Shown here: one piece after another, positions 24,438-36,400 of the stretch
Numbering within the stretch: position 1 is the stretch's first letter
Layout of the letters: each line of letters starts with the position of its first letter
Source: Tenrec ecaudatus
Lineage: Eukaryota > Chordata > Mammalia > Afrosoricida > Tenrecidae
Assembly (NCBI RefSeq): GCF_050624435.1
Contig: NC_134536.1
Coordinates: 129,774,758-129,838,757, forward strand
Direction: 5' to 3'
DNA: 64,000 nt
Program-made: the position numbers and the translations under genes
The notes under the pieces: generated by a model
Told to the model about the DNA's origin: nothing
Database searches by the model: none
What the model saw: only the letters and a program-made list of their open reading frames with translations

Positions 24438-27400
24438 TTCTCACTTCACTGATGGGCAAGGGGAGGACTGCACAGATGGACACCACCCAGCTCTCTGCCA
24501 CTTTTCTGATCGCCTGTGCACCGTAGAGTCACGAATGGAAATGTGGCCTGCCTGACCCCAAAGCTCATGTTTTCACTGCAGTATTAGAGACCCTGGCTAA
24601 TGGAAAGGTTGACAGTTCAAGTCTACCCAGAGGTGCCTCAGAAGAAAGGCCTGGTGGTCTCCTTCCATAAAACCAGCTGTCCAAACCCCTGCAGACCTCA
24701 GTTCTTGTCTGTATGGAATTGACGGCAATTGGCAGCAGTGGCATCGTGGGTGTTGTTCTTTGATAAGAACCAGGAAAACAGAGACAAACGTCAGGAAAAA
24801 AAGACATTACAACTCTTCTTGGACTAAGGAGGCCTAGTGGCCTGATGGGCTTGATGTGTCGGGCTGCTAGCTGCAAGGTCAGCAGTTCTGAACCCCCAGC
24901 CGATCCTTTGGAGAAAGTTAGAACTTCCTCATCCTGTAAAGAGCTGTGGTCTCAGAAACCCACAGGGGCAGTTCTACCCGGCCCAGTGGGGGCCGATAGG
25001 AGCCAGGGGCGCTGCCTGGCAGTGAGTTTGAGCAGGATCTTGGAGTGGTGCCCAACTGTCCACAGCTGGGTGCTGTTTACGAGGCTGTGGGCGTTTTCAG
25101 AGGGACGCTCCGGTGCAGGATCGCTGTGGGTCAGTGTCCACTCGATGGCAGTGAGTTCAGTTTGGAGTCTTGCTGGTTTTTAAAGGACTAACTCCACCGA
25201 GCTAGGGAATGGAGTAAGGGGCCCCTCGGCCTTAGCTTCTGGGTGTTGTCTGGGTGTGGGTACAAGGAACACCCAGGCCTCATTTCCCAAGGAATTCCCC
25301 GCCCAGCAGGGCCAGGGCTGGACTCTGCCCCAGGGCTGGGGGGGCCGGGGGGGGGGGGGGAATCTCTCTGCTGCGCTGCAGGGAGTGGCCTGGCCTCATC
25401 TGACACACACAGGAGGGGCCTTCAGATGCCCGTTTGCATGTCCTTTGTTGGCTCTGCCTCGCTCTTGATGTGGAGCTGCCGCCCAGTCAGGGCCCCACGC
25501 CCTGCCCCAGCTTATATGTGAGACACATGTTAGCCAGCCTAGGAGACAGCACCTGGGCCCCCCAAGTTGTCCCTTTCCAGGGGCAGGAGCACAGGGAGGG
25601 GCAAAATAAAGGGTGGGGTACAGCCAGCTCCTGAACTAACTGCGGTCGAGGGATTCCCACGTCCCCATGTCGGAGGCCAGCGGTCACCTCAAACCCCGCC
25701 CTGCCCGCTTAACCTCACCCTGTTGCAGGGGAAAAGGCAGCTTCAAAAGCCCCTCCCTCCACGCTCTCCTCCACCTTCCACCTCTGGCTCTCCCATTCCC
25801 CGCTCTCTGCAGGCGGAGAACTATCTGGGAACAACGGCATCAGTCTGTCCCAGCACCCTGTCCTGAGTGGTGGCCCGAGTGTCCCAGTGACCCCCGCCGA
25901 TCACAGGCGAGACACCCGGGTCAAAATGCCTCCCCCAGAGAGTTTGCAGAAGAGAGTTTCCCGTAGGTTACCGGACCCCTAAGTCCACAGAAAGAGAAGC
26001 GGCGTTGCTCTGAGTTAGCTGGTGGGGGGGCCGGCCCTAGAACACGGGCTTGCTGCCTCTCGGAACCCGTGTTCTGTCTGCCACTCCTCCAGTCAGCCAG
26101 GAATCTGACAGCCACTGTCTCCTGAATTGGCCTGCCTCTGCTGAACGTGCGTAGAGAGGCAGGACCCTCAGACCTGGGACAGCTAAGACCACAGCCACCC
26201 ACAGAGGGCTCTGCTTGGGGAGGAGGGAGAGTGGGGGCCGAGACTGCGGTGGCAAGAGGGGCAGGCTTGAGGTTGGAGTTTTGGCATCGCCACTGACTGG
26301 TATTAGTCTCCGTGTTTATTATTTTTAAAATTACTGTGAATAATAATTTATAAATTAACAATGGAGGGAAGGGGAGGGAAGGAGAAAAATGAGGAGCTGA
26401 TAGCAAGGGCTCAAGTAGAAAGCAAATGTTTTGAGAACGATGAGGGCAACAAATGTACAAATGTGCTTGACACAACAGATGTATGGATGGGTTTTGATAA
26501 GAATTGTACAAGCCCCCAATAAAAAGATTTTTTTTAAGTTACTATGAAGGGAAGGTAGGACATATTCAGAACAGTGCCTGGTAGCAAACACAAAACCTCG
26601 GAGTCCGTGCAGGCTCACAGTGCCCTGTGGGTTTTCGACCAGGGCTGTTCACGGGAGTAGAAAGCCAGTCTTTCTCCCGCAGAGCCGCTGGGGTTTCAGA
26701 CTGCCGGCTATGCGGATCCCAGTCCGTAACCACTGTGCCAGCAGCACTCCTGGTGCATACGGCCACAAATCCCGAACTGGCTGCCATGGAGTGGACGGGC
26801 CTCGCTTGGTTACTTCAGGCAGCATGGAAAGAGGGAAAACTACACTGTGCGATGCCGACTCCTGGCAACCCGATGGGACAGGGTGGGTAGAACGGCCCCG
26901 TGAACTTCTGAGACTGTGACTCTTTATGGGAATAGAAAACTCCGTCTCACAAATAAATAAATAAATAAATAAATAAAAAAGAGAACTCCGTCTCTCTCCT
27001 TCCATGACATTGGGGAACAGTTCTCCTCTGCCCGTTTATTAATTATTAGGGGCCTGCTGTGGACATGGGCACTTCTATTCTGTCCTCTGGGATCACTTGA
27101 ATCAGGACGGGCCGAGGGCGGTGTTTGGGGGTTTGGGTTTGAGTGTTTAATCTACGTCAGGCATTTTGCTCTGTATCCTCAGTCATTGAGTCAATGCCAA
27201 CTCATAGTGACCCCATAGGACAGGGCAGAGCTGCCCCTGTGAGTTCCTGAGATTGTAACATTTTACGGGTGTAGAAAGCCCTGTCTTTCTCCCACAGAGC
27301 GCCTGGTGGTTTCGAACTGCTGACCTTGCAGTTAGCAGCCCAACTCGTAACCACGACACCACCCGGGCTCCCGCCTGGTCTGCAGCAGGCCCCTAATAAT

Positions 27401-30400
27401 GAATAAGCAGACAGAGATGGAGTACTTCCCTTACGTGTGGGAAGCCTGGGCTTGATTCCCAGCCTGTGCACCTCATGTACTGCCCCCACTTGTCGGCAGG
27501 GGCTAGTGTGTTGCCGTGATTCTAACCAGGTCTCGGCAGAGCTGTCCGACTAAGACCAGGAATAAAAGACCTGGCCACCTGTGCTGAAAGGCCAATTGAT
27601 GAAAATCCCACGGATCCCAATGACCCACTCTGAGACGCCCTCATCCAAGCGATGGGTGTACTGCACGCTGGCTGCCCGTGTCCCTGTGCTGACCCGGGGA
27701 GCGCTTTGTCTCCCTGGTCTGCTTTCCTGGGGCTGACGTGGAAATGCATCCCTGAATGCAGACCACAGTGGGAGAGCTGACCGAAAGAGCGGTGGCAGCC
27801 CATGTGGGCCGAGCCTGGGGAATGGGATTGAAGCCTGGAGCTTTGTGCTCTATAAGCAGCATTGAGGGCCTGGTGGTAGAGTCCCTGCCTTTCCTGTTGG
27901 GAGGAGCCGGTTTGAATCTGGCCAATGGAGCGCAGGCATGGCCACCCGCCATCTGTCAGGGTTGGACTGCTGGCTGAGCTCGGTTGGGAGAGGATTTTCC
28001 AGATGAAGGGTAACTAGGAGATAAAGCCTGGCCATCGACGGCCGGCATGTGGCCAGTAGGAGCCTGATGGCTCACAGTGGTTCAATGCACAGACAAGGCT
28101 GGGGGTGCTTTTGTTCTGTTGTGTGGGGCCACCATGGCGGCAGCGCACAAGTACAGTGTGTTCAGCTCCGCACGAGAGTTCCCGAGGAGCTGGGCGTCAG
28201 CACCTCAAGCACAGGACAAGGAGAGTGAGGGGGTTGGTGAGTGCACCCCAACACCTCCTTATTTGTGCAGGGAGCTTGGCTAACAACCCAGAACTGCTGT
28301 GAGAAGGCCTTCCATCCATCCATCCATCCATCCCAAGGCCTCTGGAGTCTAAAGCGTTTTCAGAGTGCTAGGGGCCTTGGCCATAAAGTCTTCAATTCTA
28401 TTTAATCACTCAGGGTGACCCGGAAGGCCATTCTAGGATCCAGGGAATTAAGCTTTGATGGTTCATGTGTCTTCCCTGACCCTGGTCAGCAGGAGGATCA
28501 GAAGACCCAAGTAGCCTGGGTCTCCTGGGTTACTAGAACCTCCTAAGGTCCCTGCCAAGCAGACAGTGTCGTCCCCCTTTGAGTCCCGAGGAAATCAGGT
28601 CTCCGTGGAGTGGAAGAAAGACAGGGTGGACGTGCATCCTGGCTCTGGTCCAGGACATGTAGCCCCAGCAGATCTCGTAGCACGGGTCCGGACAACTGTG
28701 CGGCAGGTCCATTCGCACTGCTCTTCCAAGGTCACAGGGCATTCAGCCCAGGAGCTGGAGCCCAAGGCCACATTCCTCAGGAAGGGGAATCCCAGATTGG
28801 AGCGCCTGCCTTCCCGTCTTTCTACTCTCTGATTATGCTCAAGCACAGGGAGGGAGGTCGACCCCTCGGAGGTCGTTCCTGGCTCTGAATGGCACCCTTA
28901 AAGGTGGCTCGGGTGTCATTTAAAGAAGTAAATGAACTGTGTGCTCCCCAACACCCCACCTCCCCTCCGAGGGGGCAGTGAGTGGGTCTGAGATGGCCCA
29001 CATCTCGTGGTTGCCTCGGGCAGGACACCAACCTTGCGTTCTCCCACCTTGTGTGTGGAGTCGTTAAGCTCAGAGGGTCGGGCCGATGGTGAGTGCCTGC
29101 TGGACTCACTGTGAGTCCAGCTTTGTGGACGTGCATCCAACGGATGCCTGGGCTCTGGGGTCTCTGTGGAGGAACGCAGAGATCTCTTAGAGGACAGCTG
29201 AAGAGCCAGTGGCCAGCAAGTCCACGCAGACTCATGGCAAGCCTTGGGGGTGGGTGGGAGCGGGGTGTGTCAGAGTGGACCGTGCTCTCGGACCTTTGCA
29301 AGGGCTGTGATCTTTGGGGAGTAGTTCACGGGGCTCTCTTCTGCGGCACCTCTTCATGGATTCAAACTGCCGACCTTTCGGTCAGTAGCCATTTGCACTG
29401 TCAGGGACTCCAGAGAGCAGGGACTCCTGCAGCTGGGCTGTGGGTTTCTCTGAGCTGCCCCCGGGTCTGTGTGGGTTGCCGCAGACCAGGAGTCACTCCT
29501 GGGGTAACCACCACAGTAACATGTATGGGGTGTTTACCGCCCCCTGATAGCAGGCGCTGTGGTGTTTGTGTGTGTGGTTTGCATCGTTTAATCTGCCCAG
29601 CCTCCTCCTAGTCTGCTTTGATCGCTCGCTGGCAGAGCTGGAGTAACTTGCTCCGTCACACAGCCTGTAGGGGACAGAGGGATCCAAGCCCAGGCAGTCT
29701 GACTCTGACTCTGAGGCCAGTGCTCTCAACCATCAACCTCCCACCGGGGGATCCCAGCTAACCCCCGCTGCAGAATGAGGTCTTAGTGGTCTTAGGTGGT
29801 CCAGTGCTGGATGCGCCATCTCCCTGCGAGGGTCCCAGGTTCTCATCCCTGCCGATGCATCTCATGGGCAAACACCACCCACCTGTCGGTGAGGCTTCCT
29901 GACCCAGACAGACTTGGAAGAAAGGGCCGGCCATCGGCCTCTGAAACCCAGCCAATGAAAATAGTGGCCCCCGGAACCCAGGAGAGATCGACCCCTCAGG
30001 AACAGCAATGGGAGTCGCGATACCATGAGGGTAGGGGGAAGCAGGGAGTGGGGCAGAAACTGAGGAGCCGATGTATAATTGCCCCCCTCCCCAGGGGGAC
30101 GAACAATAGTAAAGTGGACAAAGGGAGACAGCGGGTGGTGTAAGATATGAAAATAATAGTAATATATTGTTTATCAGGGGTGCATGGGGGAGGGAGGGAA
30201 AAAAACGGAGCTGGTGCCCAGGGCTCAAGCAGAAAGAAAACATTTTGAAAACGATGAAGGCAGCATATGTACTAATGTGCTTGATACGGTGGTTGTATGG
30301 TCTGTGATAAGAACTGTAAGAGCCCCCGATAAAATGATTTGTTACAAAGGAAACACTGGTCAGATCTGGGCACGGGGCTGGTGCAGAACTGGGCGGGGCT

Positions 30401-33400
30401 TTGTCCACCGCGCGGGGAGGGGTTCACTGTGAGTCAGTTGCATTCCACAGCCGCCAACAACTCGCCGCACAGGGTGGGAGTACGCAGGCCTGAGTTTGGC
30501 CCCACTGGTTGTGAGACTTTAGGCGACTTTTCTGAGCCTCGGTTCCCTTTCCGCATCTGCCACATGGGGAGCGCGTCTTCACAGAGGGGGGTGACCAAGG
30601 TAATGATGTTGATTCCAGGTCGGTCGGTCGGGACTATCGTTCTTAGAAGGTGGAGGGGCAGGGCGGGGGCACAGCCCAACCAGCACCCAGCGTCCGTCCG
30701 GGCTGAGCTTGTGGGGCCGGAGGGTGGGGGCGGTGAGTGAGTAGGAAGCACAGGTTGGCTGGGAAGCAGGAGGCAGGTTACTGAGGACCTGGGCCATGAG
30801 GGGGGCTCCACAGCCCTTCAAAGTGTCAGGTGCGTGGACCTTGCGGGCGTAGGGAAATGCACTTTGCAAATGAGCAACAAGAAATAGACCGCGAAGTCGC
30901 ATGTCCAGCTGTGTGGCCACGTGCTGCTCCGTCAAGCTTGGTGGTCCGAGGGGCCTGTGGGGTGTCGCTGGGATCCCAGCCCCCCTTCCTACTGCTTTCT
31001 CCGTGTAGACGTCGGGGTGCCCAGTGCAGACTGGGAGGGCTGAGGCGCTCGGCCTGCCACCTGTGGACAGCAGTGAGGAGTCACTGCCGGTGTGTGGCTG
31101 TTGGTGTTTCCTTTCCTTCCTTGAGACACGATCCACACACCCTCCACACTGCCAGGGCCGGTTGCTGCCCAGCCGGCGCCCACTTGCGGAGGACCCCTGG
31201 ATGGCAGAGGGCTTGCAGTGGGTGGGTTGCGTTCTTGTCTTGGAAAGAGGTCATCAGATCTCTTGTCTGTGACACCTCTGGGCGGACCCTTTAAAAACCA
31301 TCCTTTCGAAAGGAGGGCCGGGCTTGCCCAGTCGGGGACATTGAACGGCTGCCCGTGGGGCAGTGCCCTGGTTTGGGAAGGAGAGCAGGAATCTTGGCAG
31401 CGCACGCACACTCGGTGTTTCATGAGGCCGTTGTTGGGGTGGCGTGGCATGTCTGCTTTCACCGCGCGCACAACATTTCGTGTCCTCGTTAAAAACACAT
31501 CGGGTTTAGCAACTCACCCTTGGTGGTTGTCATATGCTCTTGAGGGGATGCCACTGTCACCAACCACTGGAGACCGCCCCCCCCCCACGGGAAATAAGAT
31601 GGCCTCACGGAGCGGCAGCCTGGAAACCATCTGCCTTTGCTTGTGGTCCCTTTCAGAACGCACAGGAGAACCATGGGCTAGCCGTGCCCACCCCGTCTGT
31701 CCCAGAAGGCTTTGCAGACAAAGATGTGACAGGTGAGAGGACCTTGGGTGTGGGCCATCTTTCCTTCTGTCATCCTTGGGCCTTGAAGCAACAGCCAACC
31801 ACCCAACATTCCTCCCCACCTGGGGAAGCACCTGGAGGCCCCCGCACCCCAGCAGCTCTCCCAGCTCCGGCCCGGGCCACAAGGGGAAGCAGTGGGGCTG
31901 AGTGTTGGGGCCAGGGTTGGCTAAGCCCAACTTCCAGCTGGGGAAGGACGTTGAGTGGACAGAGCAGGATGGAGACAGGAAGCCGTGTGGAGGCAGCAGT
32001 CCTGGGCCATACCCCAGCTCTCTGAATACCAGCCTGTCTCCCCTGGGCACCCCATCCAATACCTCACACTTCAGTGGCATATGTATTTTCATGAGTTCTC
32101 TGACTTCATCCTGCCAGCCAACTCAAGGGGGAGGCGCTAATATCAAGTCCATTTTATAGACGATAAAACCGAGGTTAGGCCAAGTTAATGAGTGTGTGTC
32201 CCAGGTCACACATCTGGTAAGCGATCAAGCTGGGATTTGAACCCTGACCTTTGGGGCTTTGTCCCCGCTGAGGTCTTGGCAGGAAACAATGTTGCACTGG
32301 CTCAGCGGGGATGACCAAAGAGTGGCCCTTGTGCCTACAGAGGGAGCAGAGTTAAGGGGACCAGAGTGGACACAGATCGGCTACTGTCCCCATGGCCGTG
32401 GGACTGGGGCTGCCTGACGGGAATGGGGATCCACGGTAGAGAAGTGGGGAGGTGACTGAGAGGGAGCAGGAGCAAAGACCAGGGCCTCATCTTCCCCGCT
32501 AGAACCCCCGAGAAGAAAGAGGGACGTCTTCAGGACAGCTTAGGAGCTGGGTGCCACCCACCCCTGCTCACGGAAGTTCGGGAGGAAGCGTGGAAGGGTT
32601 CTGCCCTGGGGAGCGGGGGCTGCCAGGGCCTGGCCTCATGTTTGCCTTTCTTCTTCCTTCAGGCACTAGCTCCCTCGTCAATGGCAACCTCCGCCTGTAC
32701 AGCTCTGTGGGGGACCTGAGGCCCAGGCACTATGGCCAGGACCTACTCATACCCCCACCTCCCCCTGGCCCCGCCCCAGGGCCGCCACCCACAGCTACCA
32801 CGGAAGCCCGAGGGGAGTCCCCACCTCCACCTCCACCTTCCACAGCCCCTCCACCCCCTCCCCTGGTGCTGGAGCCCCCACCACCGCCCCCACCCAACAT
32901 GGCCCCACCTCCACCCCCAGTATCAGGAGTCCTGTCCCCTCCATGCACACCCACCCCTCCTGACTTCATTCCTCCTGCCCCTCCCTCCACCTTCTTAGCG
33001 CCTCCACCTCCCCCCCTGCCTGCCCCAGCACCCCCAGGTCCAGTGTCTCCTCACACACCCTCCAGGCCACACCCCTTTCCCGATTCAGGGGTCACTAAGT
33101 GGAAGTCTGAGGTAGCCCTGAATGGCAGGCAGCCCATGACACCCACAGCCAGCCCCCCAAGAAGCCCTGCAGCGCTGGCGAGCCCCAAGCCAGAGCCCCA
33201 CCTTACCTTCCCCCGGTCGTTCAAGGTGCCCCCTCCAACCCCAGTCAGGACGTCGTCCATCCAGGTTCAGGAAGCACATGGGGATCCCTCAGAGGAAGAG
33301 GGGGCCACTAAAAAGGCCCCCAGCCGGCTTCCACTGCCTCCCAATTTCCACATACGCCCAATGTCTCAGGCCTACCTGGACAGGGAGCCAGAGCCAGGCA

Positions 33401-36400
33401 GTCCAAGGCTGGGCCAGGCCCAGGCACGGACACCTGGAGCTGCTGAGCCTCCAGCCCCAGCCCCTCCCATGCCCCCACCTGCCCCCCCACTCCCACCCCC
33501 AGCACCCCCGCTGCCCCCAGCTGCCCCTCCACTCCCTCCCCCAGCACCCCCGCTACCCCCAGCTGCCCCTCCGTTGTCTTCTGTTGGAAAGGCATCCCCT
33601 CCACTTGCCAGGTTTGCAAAAGGCTCCAAATCCACCTCTACTGGCCCCAAACCCAGGCCACCCAGCCCAGAGGACACAGCCTCATGCACCCCCGTGGACT
33701 GGAGAGACCCCAGCCAGATGGAAAAGCTTCGTAGTGAGCTGGCAGCCTATCTCTGTGGCTCCAGGAGAGAGAACCGGCCCCTCAGTCACAAGCCAGCCCC
33801 CACGGTAACCTCTCAGGGCCAGCAGAGCCCCAAAGGCCCCAACCTGCTAGAGAAAGGGGCTCCCCCGAGCTTGCCCGAGAAGGAGGCTCCCCCGAGCTTG
33901 CCCCAGAAGGAGGTTCCCCCAAGTGTTCCTAAGAAGATTTCCCCAAACAGCAGTCTACCAGAGAAAGAGACCACCACCACCAGCTGCCTGCCCCTGCCCC
34001 CTGTGGACTACATCCCCCAGGACGCCACACTGCCCAGTGTCCGGCAGATCCGGGAGAAGCTGGAGGCCCAGTTTTCCCCCTCGGCAGACAAGGAAACCAA
34101 GCCCGGCTCAGGGTCCTTGCCACCCAAACCTCTGCCTGAAGTGGGCAGAATCTTTGAGAACGGGGTTGGTAAGGGCACAGGCTCTAAACCTGTGCCTAAG
34201 AAACTGCCACCTGCATCCATCACACCCCTGTCAACTAAACCACTCCAGCCCAAGCCCACACCTGGACCAGCCACACCACCCAAGGCCACGCCTGGGCCCC
34301 TTACACCATCGGCAACTCCACCTGGCACATCATCCCAGCTGACAGCCGGGAAGGATCCGGTCCCCGCAAAGCATGGCGAGAAGCCTGTGGGATCACCTGG
34401 GCTTGTGGTGGCCCCCCAGCCAGAGGCAAAGGCGCCCCTCTCAACAGGCAGTAAGCTGTCTGCCCAGGGAGGGTCTTCCGCTCCGGCCCTTCCACCCAAG
34501 GCATCCTCTGCCCAGGGGGAGGGGCTGTGTCTCTACAAGCCCCATCGCTCCCTGAACAGCTCTGGTCAGCAGGCTGCTGTGACGAGGCCCAACCTGGACA
34601 GAGGAGAGGCTGCTGGGCCAGGGGTGACCGTGGGAGAGGAGCCCCCGGCACTGTTAGCCAAGACGCCTGTCTCATCGCCACCAGCTGACGAACCCCTCAG
34701 GCACCCAGTGACTGGGGAGGTGGTGGAGCGCGGGTCTCCCATGGCCCTGCTCCTCGCTGCGCGTCAGAGGGCTCAGAAGGGCCGGCCTGGGGGGGCTGCC
34801 CTCGGCCGGTCCTCCCTGCCAGGGAGTCTCCGAGGCCACCGCAGTCCACCCGAGGCAGTCTCTGACAGCATCGTGTACAGCGAGGGCCTGCCCAACTCCT
34901 TCACCGTGGTCCCCAAGCCGTCCAAGGACACCAGGAATGACCGCCAGGTGGACTCGACGGCGCAGCCCACGGTACCCAGCCAGTGGAAGCCCCAGCCCCG
35001 CGGAACCTCGCCGGGCTCAGAATCCAGCCTCCGCGGGCACAACTGGACCAAGGCGGAGCCCCAGGCCCGGGGCAGCGCCTGGGACAGATCGGCTCCCTGC
35101 AACCCCACGCAAGGCCGCCCGCTGCCCAAGTCCTCCTCCTCCCCGTCCTCTCCCTCCTACAAGAGAGAGGAGTTCAGCTTCGAGGTCATCCCGCCGCCTC
35201 CGGAATTCAATGACCCTGATCCCCCGGCCCCGAGTATCCAGTATCCGGGCCACCGGAGCTCCCCGCCCCGAAACAGCTTCTCGGACTTGGGGCAGCCCCT
35301 GGACTCCCGCGCTCCCGGCTCCTCGCGCTTCCAAACCTCGGCTGCGCGCTGCGCGGGCGGCGGGACCCCGGGCCTGGAGCGCTTCTCGGCCGCGGGCCGC
35401 TCCTCGCTCATCAAGAAGCGCCTGTACGTCGGGGAGGGCCACCGCGGCCCCGGGCTGCCCCGCAGCGGCACCCCCCGCAGTTTAAGCACCCCCAACTGCT
35501 TCGGGCCGCAGCCCGGGGGGCCCGAGATGCGACGCGTCAACTCGGTGGGACGCCCACCCGCCGTCGGCCTGCATGCGCAGAGATTGTCCATGGAAGGGGC
35601 CCGGGGCGCAGGCGGCACCGGGGGCCAGGCGGAGGCCAAGTACAAAACGCCGCCCGGCGCTGACTACAGCTATGCCCCTGCGGCAGGCAGGTGAGCCGGT
35701 GCTGGCGGCATAGGGCTTACCCTGGGCACCCCTTTGGTGCCCGAGGAGCTCCCCGGGCTGTCGTTGTCAGTCCAGGGGTATTTGGTTGTGTGGGTGACCC
35801 ATGTGGTTTTACCAGCGCCAACCTCTGAAGTTGGCGGTTCAGGCTTTCCAGGGACCAAATAAACCAATCTGGTTACTGTGGCAACGAGGATAGGTGGCCA
35901 GCTTACAGCCCTGAAAGCTACGGGGTGTCCTTCTACCTGTAACACACTGCCAGCCCCAAGGCTGAACGGGCTCCCAGCGATCTGGTGGTGGTGTTGGCTT
36001 TCAGGCCAAAGGAGGAGCTCTGTGACTGGCTGGCTACCCACTGGGCTGCGATCCCCAAAGTCAGCTGTTCAAACGACCAGCTGCTCGCTCCACCAGAGAA
36101 AGGCGGGGCTTCCTACCTACGTGGGGAGAGTTATAGGCTCCGAAACCCACAGGGACAGCTCGTTCCACCCTGTCCTGTGGGGTCGCCCTCGAGTCGTGTG
36201 ACTCAGTGGTGGGTTTCAGGCCAGAGAAGGAGAGAAGGGGCCCCTTTGCCTGCAGGGACGCTGCTGGTTATTCCCTTACCTACTTACTTCTAGCCTCCTT
36301 CTCTCCCACCCAGCTCCCCTTCCGAGGCTGGGAGGGTCCAGATCTTGACTATCAGTGGGTCCTCAGTGGAGTGTGCTTTGGCCTGTAGTGCCCAGATCAA

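Larger units (their letters stand above)
19702..31656 (+). other. C6orf132: Intron 2 of C6orf132 (12.0 kb)
   Basis: Holds many AfroSINEs, three copies of a second tRNA-like SINE (27410-29960), two 5'-truncated L1-like 3' ends (26341-26535, 29970-30340), CA and GT microsatellites and MIR fossils. Most of 22060-22840, 23180-24380 and 30600-31640 shows no repeat I recognise and no supported exon. Confidence 0.8.

Noticed and set aside
32551-32662. Upstream extension of the exon 4 open frame starting at ATG 32551
   Set aside because: The segment is intronic: an AG acceptor with a pyrimidine tract precedes 32663 and the human protein continues from exon 3 (DKEVT) directly into GTSSLVNG.
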